This document shows positions 17,417 to 26,233 of a DNA stretch of 64,000 nt, piece by piece; position 1 is the first letter of the stretch; each line of letters begins with the position of its first letter. Made by a program: the position numbers and the translations under genes. Source of the stretch: Pelorhabdus rhamnosifermentans (GTDB lineage: Bacteria > Bacillota > Negativicutes > UMGS1260); contig NZ_JAHGVE010000003.1 in the NCBI RefSeq assembly GCF_018835585.1, forward strand, positions 124,001 to 188,000, written 5' to 3'. The notes beneath the pieces were generated by a model. It searched no databases, had not been told where the DNA came from, and saw only the letters and a list, made by a program, of their open reading frames with translations.

Positions 17417-18331
17417 TCATAAGAGTAATGCTCTAAGATTTCTTTGGAGAATAGTGGGTTCATAATCAGTTAGATTCGATTTTTCTAGCGTGTTACGGGT
17501 AGCTTTTGGAAATTTTGTAAAATCATCTTCGTTTAGTAGTACATCTATATCGGATTCAGTCAAAGTCTCTTCAAAATTTCTTATTAGCTTGTAATCCCTA
17601 TTTTGAGGGCATGCTAGCTGACAACGCATACATCCTACTAAAGCGTTATGCCAGTTATTGTTGATCCAATCAGGGAATGGTTCAGAAGATTCATTGATAT
17701 ATGTAAGACATTTTGTTGCATGGATAATATTTCTATTTGTGTCAATACAGTTTGTAGGGCAACTATTTAAACAAGCCCTGCAGTTCTGACAGTCCGGCAT
17801 TCTTTGTATGTCTTGCCAGGTATTAGAGTTGCTTGGCATATCTGTTGCTAAAGCGATTAGTCGATAGAAGCTTCCCATACCGTTAATGTAGGAAATGTTG
17901 TTTCTACCGTATTGACTGAGTCCACTTCTAACTGAAAGGAGTTTCAACGGGATTTTTGCGCGAACCATGGAAAAATTTTTTCTTTTTAACTCACTTTCAA
18001 CGATATGTGATACAAGTTTTTCTGATTCCGTATATATGTAGGTTGGTGGCACAGCGATTTGTTGCTTTTTTTCTCGCCATGTAAAGCGAAGTATCGTAAT
18101 CGGCTGTGGTACTGCCACGACGATGATGGATTGTGCATTTGTTAGTACAGTAGAGTATTCATATTGAAATCCGTTCAAATATTTGTATATAAGATCATTA
18201 TTTAGAATCTTAGATTGATTTAACTCTACCATTTCCTGCTGTAGATTATAAAGATAACGGATAGGCACGGTTGTTCCTTTGCAGCCATTTTGCTCTAGTT
18301 TTGTAAATAATGTTTTTTCCAGTAGATTCAT
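17417..18331 (-). CDS. QueG-like double [4Fe-4S] cluster protein
   Basis: 304 residues. The C-terminal half holds CQNCRACLNSCPTNCI and GCMRCQLACPQ, a 2[4Fe-4S] layout. Before it, SVRSGLSQYGRNNISYI resembles the AGLGWIGKNT motif of epoxyqueuosine reductase QueG. It is shorter than QueG (about 380) and lacks its HEAT-like C-terminus, so it may have another role, perhaps as a reductase of a cobamide or a xenobiotic. AGGAGG lies before ATG 18331, which makes it a better start than GTG/ATG triplets upstream. Divergent from the CGNR regulator gene. Confidence 0.78.
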   Translation of the reverse strand: MNLLEKTLFTKLEQNGCKGTTVPIRYLYNLQQEMVELNQSKILNNDLIYKYLNGFQYEYSTVLTNAQSIIVVAVPQPITILRFTWREKKQQIAVPPTYIYTESEKLVSHIVESELKRKNFSMVRAKIPLKLLSVRSGLSQYGRNNISYINGMGSFYRLIALATDMPSNSNTWQDIQRMPDCQNCRACLNSCPTNCIDTNRNIIHATKCLTYINESSEPFPDWINNNWHNALVGCMRCQLACPQNRDYKLIRNFEETLTESDIDVLLNEDDFTKFPKATRNTLEKSNLTDYEPTILQRNLRALLL

Positions 18332-18373
18332 GCAAATTCCTCCTAAATAAAATGTAACTTCCATTTTTAATAA

Positions 18374-18436
18374 TGACAGTTACGATGTTATAATGAGTAT
18401 AACGCCTTGACATGTAACCGTCAATAACTATATAAG
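18374..18436. promoter_or_regulatory. Nested palindromes and promoter between QueG-like and CGNR genes
   Basis: TGACAGTTAC (18374-18383) pairs with GTAACCGTCA (18414-18423) with one mismatch. Inside lies GTTAT-N7-ATAAC (18387-18403). A -35 TTGACA (18407-18412) and a -10-like TATAAG (18431-18436) for the rightward gene overlap the outer arm. This is a likely operator for control of both genes. Confidence 0.6.
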
Positions 18437-18447
18437 GAGTTACAATA

Positions 18448-18987
18448 GTGAAAAAACTCTGTCTGGACTTTTTAAATACGCGATGGTATCTTACTCACAA
18501 ATTTAATAAGGAGATATTAGTGGACCCCACGTTGCTTAAGAAATTCTTCGAAATACGTCAGTTGCATGTAGAAATAACTCCTTCAGTAGAGACAATAGAG
18601 GAGTTATTAGAATTGCGTACATTTCTAGCAAAAGTCCTAGAGGATTATACTAGAGAGAATTCAATAGCGTTAGAGGCTATCGAAAGAATAAATCACTATC
18701 TAACAATATCAACTTTCCGAAGGACGATGGAACAAGGGGAACATGGATTCCGAATAACAATACAGCCGTTATCTTTTGATTGGAACTGGATTATAGTTGA
18801 AATAACTGCTTCTTTTGTTGAATTAATTGAATATGGTGATAACAAACGCATTAAAATTTGCGAGAATCCAGATTGTAAATGGTTTTTTTATGATGAAACT
18901 AAAAGTCGCACCAAACGATGGTGCGATGATAAATGTGCGAGTTTGATGAAGGTGAGAAAATTTCGGGCTAAGCAAAAAAATGATTGA
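18448..18987 (+). CDS. CGNR zinc-finger / ABATE-domain regulator
   Basis: 179 residues. The N-terminal part (CLDFLNTRW onward) matches the stress-induced ABATE region. The C-terminus has the treble-clef finger CENPDCKWFFYDETKS ... WCDDKCASLMKVRKFRAK, where CASL stands in place of the usual CGNR. Such proteins bind DNA and are thought to act as transcriptional regulators. GTG 18448 follows AAGGAG at 18434-18439. Its position opposite the QueG-like gene suggests it regulates that gene. Confidence 0.85.
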   Translation: MKKLCLDFLNTRWYLTHKFNKEILVDPTLLKKFFEIRQLHVEITPSVETIEELLELRTFLAKVLEDYTRENSIALEAIERINHYLTISTFRRTMEQGEHGFRITIQPLSFDWNWIIVEITASFVELIEYGDNKRIKICENPDCKWFFYDETKSRTKRWCDDKCASLMKVRKFRAKQKND

Positions 18988-19072
18988 ACGGGGTAATAGT
19001 AATTTTATGCGAAGAAGTGATGTAGTGAAGTTAATAGCAAATTATATTTACTAAATTATTTAGTGGAGTGCG

Positions 19073-19465
19073 ATGAAAATGAGTGTTTCAATGAAAACAA
19101 TTGGAATTATTGGTGGGATGAGTTGGGAATCTTCAGTAACGTACTATCTCGAATTAAACAGGTATATAAATCAAAAACTCGGTGGTTATCACAGTGCGAA
19201 GTGTATCTTATACAATGTTCAATATCAGGATATAAAAGACGTTCATCAAAACGGCAATTGGGAAAAAGCCGGCGAAATTCTTGCCGAAGCGGCGTTATCA
19301 CTCAAAGCTGGCGGAGCTGATTTCATAATCCTTGCTACAAATACCATGCATTTAGTAGCATCAAGAATAAAAGCGGCTGCCGGACTTCCGTTTTTACATA
19401 TTGCAGAAGTTACGAGGATACATTTTTTTGATAAAGAGGGCTCTGATTTTTCCTGTGCCTTATAA
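19073..19465 (+). pseudogene. Truncated aspartate/glutamate racemase-family gene
   Basis: The first half of an Asp/Glu racemase-family protein: IGIIGGMSWESSVTYYLELN at the start and LATNTMHLVA at the first catalytic position. Homology ends near residue 118, then a short unrelated tail (DFSCAL) reaches the stop at 19463-19465. Full-length members have about 230 residues and need the second catalytic Cys in the missing half, so this copy should be inactive. The 3' end abuts the LysR gene on the other strand, suggesting a deletion or recombination joined them. Confidence 0.82.
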
Positions 19466-20359
19466 AATCTTTTTTGCATTGAGAAATTCATCAACGACCT
19501 TTGGTAGATATTTATTTTTTAAATGGCCTAAGCAAAAGGTTTGGTGAAGTTGAGAGTTTTTTATTCGAAAGTAAGCGACTCTATCTTTTCTTGGTGCATT
19601 ATAGGTAATGACGTCAAGTAAAAAGGTTACACCATAGCCTTCCGCGACTAATGCATGAGCTGTATCTAAATTCGAAACTTCTAAAGCAATCTTGGGAGTA
19701 AAACCAGCAGCTTTGCAGGCGGTGATGGCAGTTTCTCTTAACTTTCGGCCCTGTTGTAAAATGATAAATTCTTCATTTGCCAGTTCTTTTAAATCTAGTT
19801 CCGGATATTGGTGACCAGCATAATGATTTTTCTTGTTTAAAGGGTGATCAATAGGGATAGCTAGGAGAATGTCCATTTTAAAAATGGGTTTGTATTCGAT
19901 ATCAGGATTCGCAAAGGGGATAATAATGGAAAAGTCAACCATGCGTTTTAGAAGTAATATTTCTAATTTGGCTAAACTAGCCACTTTAATGATGATATCA
20001 ATTCCAGGATATTTTTTGCGGAAATGTGGCAATACCAATGGTAAGTAATAACGTTCGGCTAGATGGGTTACGCCAATGGTAAAGGAGCCGCGCTTAAAAT
20101 CAGCCACATCTTGAATTTGTTGATACAATTCTTTATTGAGTGTTACTATTTTTTGCGCTGTATCTACGAATAATTTTCCGGCATAAGTGAGCTTTAATGG
20201 AATTGTTGATCGGTCAAATAATGGTGTACCAAGTTTTTCTTCAATTTTATTTAGGGAGTGGCTAAGTGTAGATTGGGAAACAAATAGCTTTTTTGCGGCA
20301 TTGGATATACTTTGTTCTTCTGATATTTCTATAATATACTGTAATTCTTTGCTATTCAT
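19460..20359 (-). CDS. LysR-family regulator of the cyclic-ureide operon
   Basis: 299 residues. The helix-turn-helix is at 1-60 (SISNAAKKLFVSQSTLSHSLNKIEEKLG) and the periplasmic-binding-like effector domain begins near GSFTIGVTHLAERY. It is divergent from the aminotransferase-amidohydrolase-ECF operon, which it probably activates in response to a pathway compound. It overlaps the end of the truncated racemase gene by six bases. Confidence 0.9.
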   Translation of the reverse strand: MNSKELQYIIEISEEQSISNAAKKLFVSQSTLSHSLNKIEEKLGTPLFDRSTIPLKLTYAGKLFVDTAQKIVTLNKELYQQIQDVADFKRGSFTIGVTHLAERYYLPLVLPHFRKKYPGIDIIIKVASLAKLEILLLKRMVDFSIIIPFANPDIEYKPIFKMDILLAIPIDHPLNKKNHYAGHQYPELDLKELANEEFIILQQGRKLRETAITACKAAGFTPKIALEVSNLDTAHALVAEGYGVTFLLDVITYNAPRKDRVAYFRIKNSQLHQTFCLGHLKNKYLPKVVDEFLNAKKIL

Positions 20360-20435
20360 GTGCTCACCTTATCTAATCATATTTTTCAAAATCAAGATAT
20401 GAATAAAAATCATAATATATATGTTATTATATCAT

Positions 20436-20464
20436 TTGACACCATAACAAGGAAGGGATATACT
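20436..20464 (+). promoter_or_regulatory. Promoter of the cyclic-ureide operon
   Basis: TTGACA (20436-20441), a 17-base spacer and TATACT (20459-20464) make a near-consensus sigma-A promoter. AT-rich dyad elements such as ATGA-N7-TCAT lie just upstream (20398-20412) and could bind LysR. Predicted start near 20471. Confidence 0.75.
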
Positions 20465-20521
20465 TAATTCATATTCAAAGTAATTTGAAGTTCATAAAAA
20501 GTAATTGATTTTAAAGCAATG

Positions 20522-20558
20522 GCGCTTTGAGGAATTTTCCTTGAGGCGCTTTTTATTT
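20522..20558 (+). terminator. Terminator-like hairpin in the operon leader (candidate attenuator)
   Basis: GCGCTTTGAGGAA (20522-20534) can pair with TTCCTTGAGGCGC (20537-20549) using three G-U pairs, followed by TTTTTATTTA. It lies between the promoter at 20436 and the first gene, with no rightward gene ending before it. It therefore looks like a conditional terminator of the operon itself. Confidence 0.65.
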
Positions 20559-20575
20559 ATTGTGAGGTGAAGAGC

Positions 20576-21748
20576 TTGGAGTATAAATTAGCAAAAAGAA
20601 TGGATGAAATTCCTTTTTCCGGCATACGTAAGGTGTTTGAGCAAGTTGCAGAACTTAGCAAACAGGGTAAGAATATTATTAATCTTTGTGTTGGCAGACC
20701 GGATTTTGATACGCCTGTTCATATTAAGGAGGCCGCTGTTAAAGCATTGCAGAGTGGTCAGGTTCATTACACATCTAATTATGGATTGGAACGTTTGCGG
20801 TCGGCCATTGTAAAGAAGTTATATGAAAAGAATGGCTTAACTTATCAAGAGTCACAAGTTATTGTAACCATTGGTGCTAATGAAGGTGTCGCTTTAAGCA
20901 TGATGGCAAATCTGAATCCGGGCGATGAAGTGATTATTGTGGAACCGGCTTGGGCTCACTATCGTTACTGTGCTAAACTTGCCGGCGCAGTTCCAGTTGT
21001 TGTTCAATTGAAATCCGAAAATTATTTTCAAGTAACAGTAGACGATTTTAAAAAAGTTCTTACAAATAAAACAAAAATGATTGTGATTAATACACCAAAC
21101 AATCCTACTGGAACCATATTTTCAGAAAAAACCTTAGCTGATATTGCTCGGTTGGCTGTAGAGAACAATCTTCTGGTCTTGTCTGATGAAATCTATGAAT
21201 ATCTAAACTATGGCGAACAAGAACATATCAGCATCGCTTCCTTGCCGGGAATGTTGGAAAGAACCATTGTATTGAATGGTTTTTCGAAAGCTTATGCAAT
21301 GGATGGTTGGCGACTTGGGTATATTGCTGCTCCATCGGAAATTGTAAGTGGTATGATTCGAGTGCATCAATATACCACTACTTGTGCCAATACTTTTGCA
21401 CAATTTGGTGCTATAGCAGCCCTGGAAGGTCCACAAGATATGGTTTGGTTGATGCGAGATGAATTGAAACGCCGTCGTGATTTAGTCGTTGCTGGCATTA
21501 ATGCAATGTTACCGTTTAAATGTCATACGCCGCCTGGAGCTTTTTATTTATTTTTTGATAGCAAGGCTTTGGGGATAAGCTCGGTGAAAGCAGCACAGCT
21601 TATCTTAGAAAAGACGGGTGTGGCTATGGTACCAGGGAGTGCCTTTGGAACAAGTGGCGAGGGATATTTACGATTATCTTATGCCAGTTCTTATGAGTCA
21701 TTAGAAGAAGCGTTAAATCGGTTACAAAAGTTTATTGTTACAATTTAA
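20576..21748 (+). CDS. Class I/II PLP-dependent aminotransferase
   Basis: About 390 residues of the aspartate aminotransferase fold. INLCVGRPDFDTP opens it, NTPNNPTGTIFS binds the cofactor region, LSDEIYEYL carries the PLP Asp/Tyr, the Schiff-base Lys is in NGFSKAYAMDGWRLGY, and the substrate Arg is in YLRLSYASS. TTG 20576 lies 5 bases after GAGGTGA and is preferred over GTG 20567, which has no site. As the first gene of the operon it would transaminate the amino acid released from the ureide to a 2-oxo acid. The substrate is inferred. Confidence 0.88.
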   Translation: MEYKLAKRMDEIPFSGIRKVFEQVAELSKQGKNIINLCVGRPDFDTPVHIKEAAVKALQSGQVHYTSNYGLERLRSAIVKKLYEKNGLTYQESQVIVTIGANEGVALSMMANLNPGDEVIIVEPAWAHYRYCAKLAGAVPVVVQLKSENYFQVTVDDFKKVLTNKTKMIVINTPNNPTGTIFSEKTLADIARLAVENNLLVLSDEIYEYLNYGEQEHISIASLPGMLERTIVLNGFSKAYAMDGWRLGYIAAPSEIVSGMIRVHQYTTTCANTFAQFGAIAALEGPQDMVWLMRDELKRRRDLVVAGINAMLPFKCHTPPGAFYLFFDSKALGISSVKAAQLILEKTGVAMVPGSAFGTSGEGYLRLSYASSYESLEEALNRLQKFIVTI

Positions 21749-21782
21749 TATATGGAGTTCATTGGGAGAGGAAGATGGGATC

Positions 21783-23168
21783 ATGATAGCAGACTTAGTA
21801 TTTAAAAATATTCGATTATATACCGAGCAGGGGGTGATTGATTCTGGAGTCGCCGTAAAAGATGGCAAAATTATTGCAATAGCTTCTGATGATTTTTTGC
21901 CGCAAGCCAAAGAAATGATTGACGGTCATGGACAGCATCTTTTACCAGGTGGTGTTGATCCACACGTTCATTTTCGGGATCCAAGCAAAAATGAACGGGA
22001 AACTTTTATGACAGGTAGTATGGCAGCAGCAGCAGGGGGTGTTACTACTGTATGTGAACATCCAATTTCTTGTCCCCCACCTTATTCACCGGAATTACTC
22101 AAAAGAAGAATTGAAATTGCCAATCGCCAATCTTTAGTTGATTTTGCTTTTTTCGGTGCTGCAGGCGCTGATAAGCTAGAAGAAATTTCAAAAGTTGCCC
22201 AAGAGGACATTATTGCCTTTAAAACGTTTTTCCACGAACCGCCCGAAGGCCGTGATAAAGAGTTTGAAGGTTTAACCATGTCTAATGATGCTAAAATTTA
22301 TACTGGATTCCAAGAGGTTGCTAAAACAGGTAAAATATTAGCGATTCACGCCGAAAATAATGATATTATTGCGGATCAAATCCAAAGGCTTCGGGCTCAA
22401 GGGAAGGTGAAGGGGGTCGATCATGCCGAATCCCGTCCGCCGATATCTGAAATTGAGTCGGTAGCTAAAGTGCTTTGTTTAGCAGAGACAATAGGAACTC
22501 GGGTACAATTGTGTCATATTTCTACAGGGGCGGCTGCCGAATTGGTAAAACAGGCTAAAGCCCGTGGCCGGGAAGTATATTTAGAAACTTGTCCGCATTA
22601 TTTATTCTTAAATGAAGAAGCATTAGAGGAGTTTGGTCCTTTTGCCAAATGTAATCCGCCGCTAAGAAAACAAGAAATTGTTGACGAATTATGGAAATAT
22701 GTGCAAGATGGCACGGTAGATACGATTGGTAGTGATCATGGGCCATTTTTGACGGCGGAAAAAGAAACTGGCTATAAAGATATTTTTGTTGCTCCAGCAG
22801 GCTTTCCTGGTATTGATTTGCGGCTTCCACTTATGTTAACAGCGGTGAAACAAGGGAAGCTAACCTTACAAAGAGTAATTGAACTGATCAGTACCAATCC
22901 GGCAAAAATCTTTGGCTTATATCCACAAAAAGGTGCGATTCAAGTTGGGGCAGATGCTGATTTTGTCATGGTAGATTTAGAGAAAGAATTTGTTGTTGAT
23001 CGAAAAAAAGGTTATTCTAAATCATCAGATATTGCCAGAGTCTATGATGGTTGGACATTAACTGGTTTACCTACTATGACGGTTATTCGAGGCAAGGTTG
23101 TCATGAAAGATGGTGTGGTTTCCGAAGAGAATAAGGCTTGGGGACAGTTAGTTTCTCCTCATAGATAA
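21783..23168 (+). CDS. Cyclic amidohydrolase (dihydropyrimidinase/hydantoinase/allantoinase family)
   Basis: 461 residues. All metal ligands of the binuclear amidohydrolases are visible: H61-V-H63 in DPHVHFRDP, a carboxylated Lys at K147 (IIAFKTFF), H189 (AIHAEN), H245 (LCHIST) and D318 (GSDHGP). The family opens cyclic amides such as hydantoins, dihydropyrimidines or allantoin; the HFRDP form leans to the allantoinase/dihydroorotase branch. GGGAGAGGAAG at 21763-21773 favours ATG 21783. With the M20 amidohydrolase further down it forms the ring-opening and N-carbamoyl cleavage pair. Confidence 0.9.
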   Translation: MIADLVFKNIRLYTEQGVIDSGVAVKDGKIIAIASDDFLPQAKEMIDGHGQHLLPGGVDPHVHFRDPSKNERETFMTGSMAAAAGGVTTVCEHPISCPPPYSPELLKRRIEIANRQSLVDFAFFGAAGADKLEEISKVAQEDIIAFKTFFHEPPEGRDKEFEGLTMSNDAKIYTGFQEVAKTGKILAIHAENNDIIADQIQRLRAQGKVKGVDHAESRPPISEIESVAKVLCLAETIGTRVQLCHISTGAAAELVKQAKARGREVYLETCPHYLFLNEEALEEFGPFAKCNPPLRKQEIVDELWKYVQDGTVDTIGSDHGPFLTAEKETGYKDIFVAPAGFPGIDLRLPLMLTAVKQGKLTLQRVIELISTNPAKIFGLYPQKGAIQVGADADFVMVDLEKEFVVDRKKGYSKSSDIARVYDGWTLTGLPTMTVIRGKVVMKDGVVSEENKAWGQLVSPHR

Positions 23169-23184
23169 TTAGTAAGTCAACGAA

Positions 23185-23215
23185 GACTTCGCTATTTTGA
23201 TAGTGAAGTCTTTTT
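23185..23215 (+). terminator. Intra-operon hairpin terminator
   Basis: GACTTCGCTAT (23185-23195) pairs with ATAGTGAAGTC (23200-23210), followed by five T. It lies after the amidohydrolase and may reduce expression of the AroM and transporter genes relative to the first two. Confidence 0.75.
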
Positions 23216-23259
23216 GACTATATATATTGAATATAAAACGAAGTAAAGGGGACAATCGT

Positions 23260-23952
23260 TTGCAAATGAAAAAGACTGTAGCGTTTCTTTCTATCGGGCA
23301 GTCGCCGCGACAGGATGTGATTGGTGATTTTAAAAAAATCTGTGGTGATACATTTCATATTCTCGACATTGGTGCTTTAGATGACTTATCAATAGAAGAA
23401 ATTCAAAGAATTGCTCCAATTCCTGGCGAATCCGATTTAATTGTTAAATTAAGAACAGGTCAATCCGCATATGTATCTCATGGCAAACTCATGCCATATA
23501 TGCAATTAGCAATTCAAAAGGCAATAAAAGCTGGGGCCGAGTGGATTGTGATTTTATGTACAGGTGATTTTTCAAAGTTGGAAAGTTCAGTTCCCTTGCT
23601 TTTACCTAATACGATTCTGGCGCATAGCGTGGCGAGTATTTTTAAGGCAGGTGATTCATTAACTGTAATTGTACCGACACCAGGGCAAGCGAGTGAAGCT
23701 GCCGAGAGATGGTCTATGCGAGGGTTCCGAGTTGCTAAGGTCATTGTTGAAAGTCCGTTTAATGATCATCAGGCTTTGTTTAACGTAATAGAAAATGATT
23801 CAATAGTACAGGATTCGCAGGCGATTATTGCCGATTGTTTTGGTTTTGATATGAACTTTATGAAAAATGCGGCTGTGTTTTATAGAAAACCGATTTTTGT
23901 TTCGAGAATGTTAATTTCGCATCTATTGGTAGCGACTGGGTCAACAAAATAA
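23260..23952 (+). CDS. AroM-family protein (Asp/Glu/hydantoin racemase-like)
   Basis: 230 residues. It starts KKTVAFLSIGQSPRQDV and has VILCTGDF, AHSVASIFKAGDSLTVIVPTP and IIADCFGFDMN, the AroM pattern. The E. coli aroM product has no proven function. The fold resembles Asp/Glu and hydantoin racemases, with Cys in LCTGDF and ADCFGF at the two expected catalytic places. In this operon a racemase or epimerase of the ureide is the natural guess (inference). TTG 23260 lies 8 bases after AAAGGGG; ATG 23266 is possible. Confidence 0.8.
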   Translation: MQMKKTVAFLSIGQSPRQDVIGDFKKICGDTFHILDIGALDDLSIEEIQRIAPIPGESDLIVKLRTGQSAYVSHGKLMPYMQLAIQKAIKAGAEWIVILCTGDFSKLESSVPLLLPNTILAHSVASIFKAGDSLTVIVPTPGQASEAAERWSMRGFRVAKVIVESPFNDHQALFNVIENDSIVQDSQAIIADCFGFDMNFMKNAAVFYRKPIFVSRMLISHLLVATGSTK

Positions 23953-23969
23953 TTAATGAGGTGATGAAC

Positions 23970-24560
23970 GTGGAAAAAGATATGGAAGTCTATAATGTTC
24001 CTTTAGCAAAAATGTCTATTAAATCGGTTCCTGGTCGTGTTGACACAAAGGGAATTGTCAGCGGCGTGTTGATTTCGCTGGCTATGATTGCTCTCATGCA
24101 ATTTGGGGAAAGGTTGGACACGCTGTTTTTTGGTGGTCTATTTCCTGTTTCCGGTCGGGTGATTTCTATTACACTCATCGGTTTTGGGGCTGCAATGTAT
24201 GGTCTTGTTCCCGGGTTGATTGTTGCGGAAATTAATCCGTTTATTTCCACGGCGACGGGTAGTAGCCCTATTGCTCCCTTTTTCTTTATTACAAATGGTT
24301 TGCAGGCAGTTGCCGCATTATTGGCAAATAAACTGGTAAAAAATGCGGTCAGTTTAAAATATTGTTTTGCTCACAGCATTTTATCTACTTTCTTGATTAC
24401 GGCAGCTTATATTCCTCTTCATATTTTTTATTTCAAATTACCTTGGGAAAAATTAATTCCTATGTACAGTTTTCAAGGTGTAATTACGATATTGATTCCG
24501 CCTTTTCTGCTTTATGGTTTGTTAAAAACAGTAAAAGGTGCAGGTTTTTTTGAAGAATAA
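23970..24560 (+). CDS. ECF transporter substrate-binding S component
   Basis: About 196 residues with six predicted helices. GFGAAMYGLVPGLIVAEINP in the middle and the small size fit ECF S components. This subunit binds the substrate and topples in the membrane when the energising module acts. It is followed directly by T, A and A' genes, so this is a dedicated (group I) ECF importer. GAGGTGA at 23958-23964 favours GTG 23970; the upstream GTG/ATG overlap the site. Its ligand is most likely the compound opened by the amidohydrolase (inference). Confidence 0.82.
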   Translation: MEKDMEVYNVPLAKMSIKSVPGRVDTKGIVSGVLISLAMIALMQFGERLDTLFFGGLFPVSGRVISITLIGFGAAMYGLVPGLIVAEINPFISTATGSSPIAPFFFITNGLQAVAALLANKLVKNAVSLKYCFAHSILSTFLITAAYIPLHIFYFKLPWEKLIPMYSFQGVITILIPPFLLYGLLKTVKGAGFFEE

Positions 24561-24586
24561 TTTGAATGAGAAGAAGGTGCTGTATA

Positions 24587-25375
24587 ATGTCTAGTTATGC
24601 TGTTATAGCAAGGGCCGGTCAAAAGACGGCTCTTTCTGAAAAACATCCGGTAATAATCGGAGTATGTTGTTTGTCTTTAATTTTCGCAGCTTTTGCTACG
24701 ATAAATATAACTAATTATTTAGTCATGCTAGGAATTTTAGCAGTTGTCGTAGTGGCCGGAAGAATTCCGGCAGGTAATATTATCAAAATCATTGGTCTTG
24801 TGATTCCCTTGTGTTTTTTTATCACTTTAATTCAAGCATTGACGCAAGGCGGGACTGATATAGTCAGTTTCATGATTGGCGGCTATCCAGTTCATTTGTC
24901 TGAAAGAGGAGTCAGTTTAGGACTTGCAATTATGCTTCGTGTCATTATTTTAGCAGTAACGATGACGGTTTTCTTTGCTCTTGTGAATCCAATGAGATTG
25001 ACTCGCGCTCTGTATGATTTGGGGATGCCATTTAAATATGCCTATGCTTTTACCTTGGCTTTGCGGTTTTTGCCTTTGATTATTAGTGAAATCAGTACCA
25101 TCAATAATGCACAAAAATGTCGCGGTTATGATATCGATCGTTGTAATTTTATTGTAAAGACTTTTAAAATTATTCCGCTTATGACACCGTTAATCATTAT
25201 GTGTTTACGTCGTTCTTCTTCTATTGCTTTGGCTATGGACTTAAAGGCATTCGGCAGCATTACCAACAGAACATTTTATTTGGAATTAAAGCCTGCAACA
25301 CTCGGTGAAAAAACGGTTATGGTATTAAGCGTCATAGCATCTTTTTCGTTTATTATTACATCTACTATTTTATGA
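24587..25375 (+). CDS. ecfT: ECF transporter transmembrane T component
   Basis: 262 residues with five to six helices. The two coupling motifs are present: NAQKCRGYD and ALAMDLKAFGS, the latter a variant of the usual A-R-G form. They contact the ATPases. ATG 24587 follows GAAGGTG. Start and end are spaced closely with the S gene upstream and the ATPase gene downstream (18 bases). Confidence 0.87.
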   Translation: MSSYAVIARAGQKTALSEKHPVIIGVCCLSLIFAAFATINITNYLVMLGILAVVVVAGRIPAGNIIKIIGLVIPLCFFITLIQALTQGGTDIVSFMIGGYPVHLSERGVSLGLAIMLRVIILAVTMTVFFALVNPMRLTRALYDLGMPFKYAYAFTLALRFLPLIISEISTINNAQKCRGYDIDRCNFIVKTFKIIPLMTPLIIMCLRRSSSIALAMDLKAFGSITNRTFYLELKPATLGEKTVMVLSVIASFSFIITSTIL

Positions 25376-25393
25376 AAAAAGGCGGTGAAAAGA

Positions 25394-26233
25394 ATGGATG
25401 TAATAAAAGTTGAAAATTTAACTTTTCGATATAGCAAAAAAGCTGAACCTGTATTAAAGAATATAAACCTTACCATAAAAAAAGGTGAATGTATGGCCAT
25501 TCTTGGCGATAGTAAAACTACCTTATGTATGGCTATGTGCGGGGTGATTCCTCACTTAATCCCCGGACATATGGAAGGAAATGTATGGGTAGATGGTCAG
25601 GATACTTTGAAAATGACAGTAAAAGATATTGCGGCTAAGGTTGGGGTTGTCCTGCAAGATCCGGAAAATCAATCTTTTAATCTCAATGTTGAAAGCGATG
25701 TCGTATTTGCTATGGAGAATCTTGGGATACCTCCGATGGAAATGGAAGCACGATTAATCGACGCGCTTGAAATTGTGCGGATGCTTCCATATCGTTATAA
25801 AGCATCGGATCAGCTTTCTGGTGGACAAAAGCAGCGGGTAGCGATTGCCTCAGTCCTTGCCATGAAACCGGAAATTCTTATTCTTGATGAGCCGACACGT
25901 GAACTAGATCCGTTGGGCAGAGAAGAAATTTTCGATGTCTTAAATCGATTAAAAAAATCAGGGATTACGATTATTATTGTTGAAAATGACCCGCCACGCT
26001 TGGCGCAAATTGCTGATCGGATGATTTTAATACGAGATAGTGAAATTAAGTATGAAGAGGTGCCAAGAGAATTTTTCAAAAAAGTGTATGGTGATGCAAG
26101 AATTAAGTTGCCGCAAATTTCACAAGCATATTTAGATACCTTTCATTTATTGGGTCTAAGTAAAACGACTGAACTTCCCATGAATGTTGAGGAAGGAGTT
26201 GCGATTTATGGAAAAATTATTGCCGATTATTAA
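25394..26233 (+). CDS. ecfA: ECF transporter ATPase A, with shortened P-loop
   Basis: 279 residues. Q-loop Q88 (VVLQDPENQ), LSGGQKQR at 141-148 and Walker B LILDEP (D165, E166) are normal. The Walker A reads G38-D-S-K41-T-T: the usual GxxGxGK is three residues short, as if nine bases were lost in frame. The switch position, normally His, is N198 in IIIVENDPP. This subunit therefore has a degenerate nucleotide site of its own but supplies a good LSGGQ to its partner. ATG 25394 is favoured by GGCGGTGA. It overlaps the next gene by 26 bases. Confidence 0.9.
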   Translation: MDVIKVENLTFRYSKKAEPVLKNINLTIKKGECMAILGDSKTTLCMAMCGVIPHLIPGHMEGNVWVDGQDTLKMTVKDIAAKVGVVLQDPENQSFNLNVESDVVFAMENLGIPPMEMEARLIDALEIVRMLPYRYKASDQLSGGQKQRVAIASVLAMKPEILILDEPTRELDPLGREEIFDVLNRLKKSGITIIIVENDPPRLAQIADRMILIRDSEIKYEEVPREFFKKVYGDARIKLPQISQAYLDTFHLLGLSKTTELPMNVEEGVAIYGKIIADY

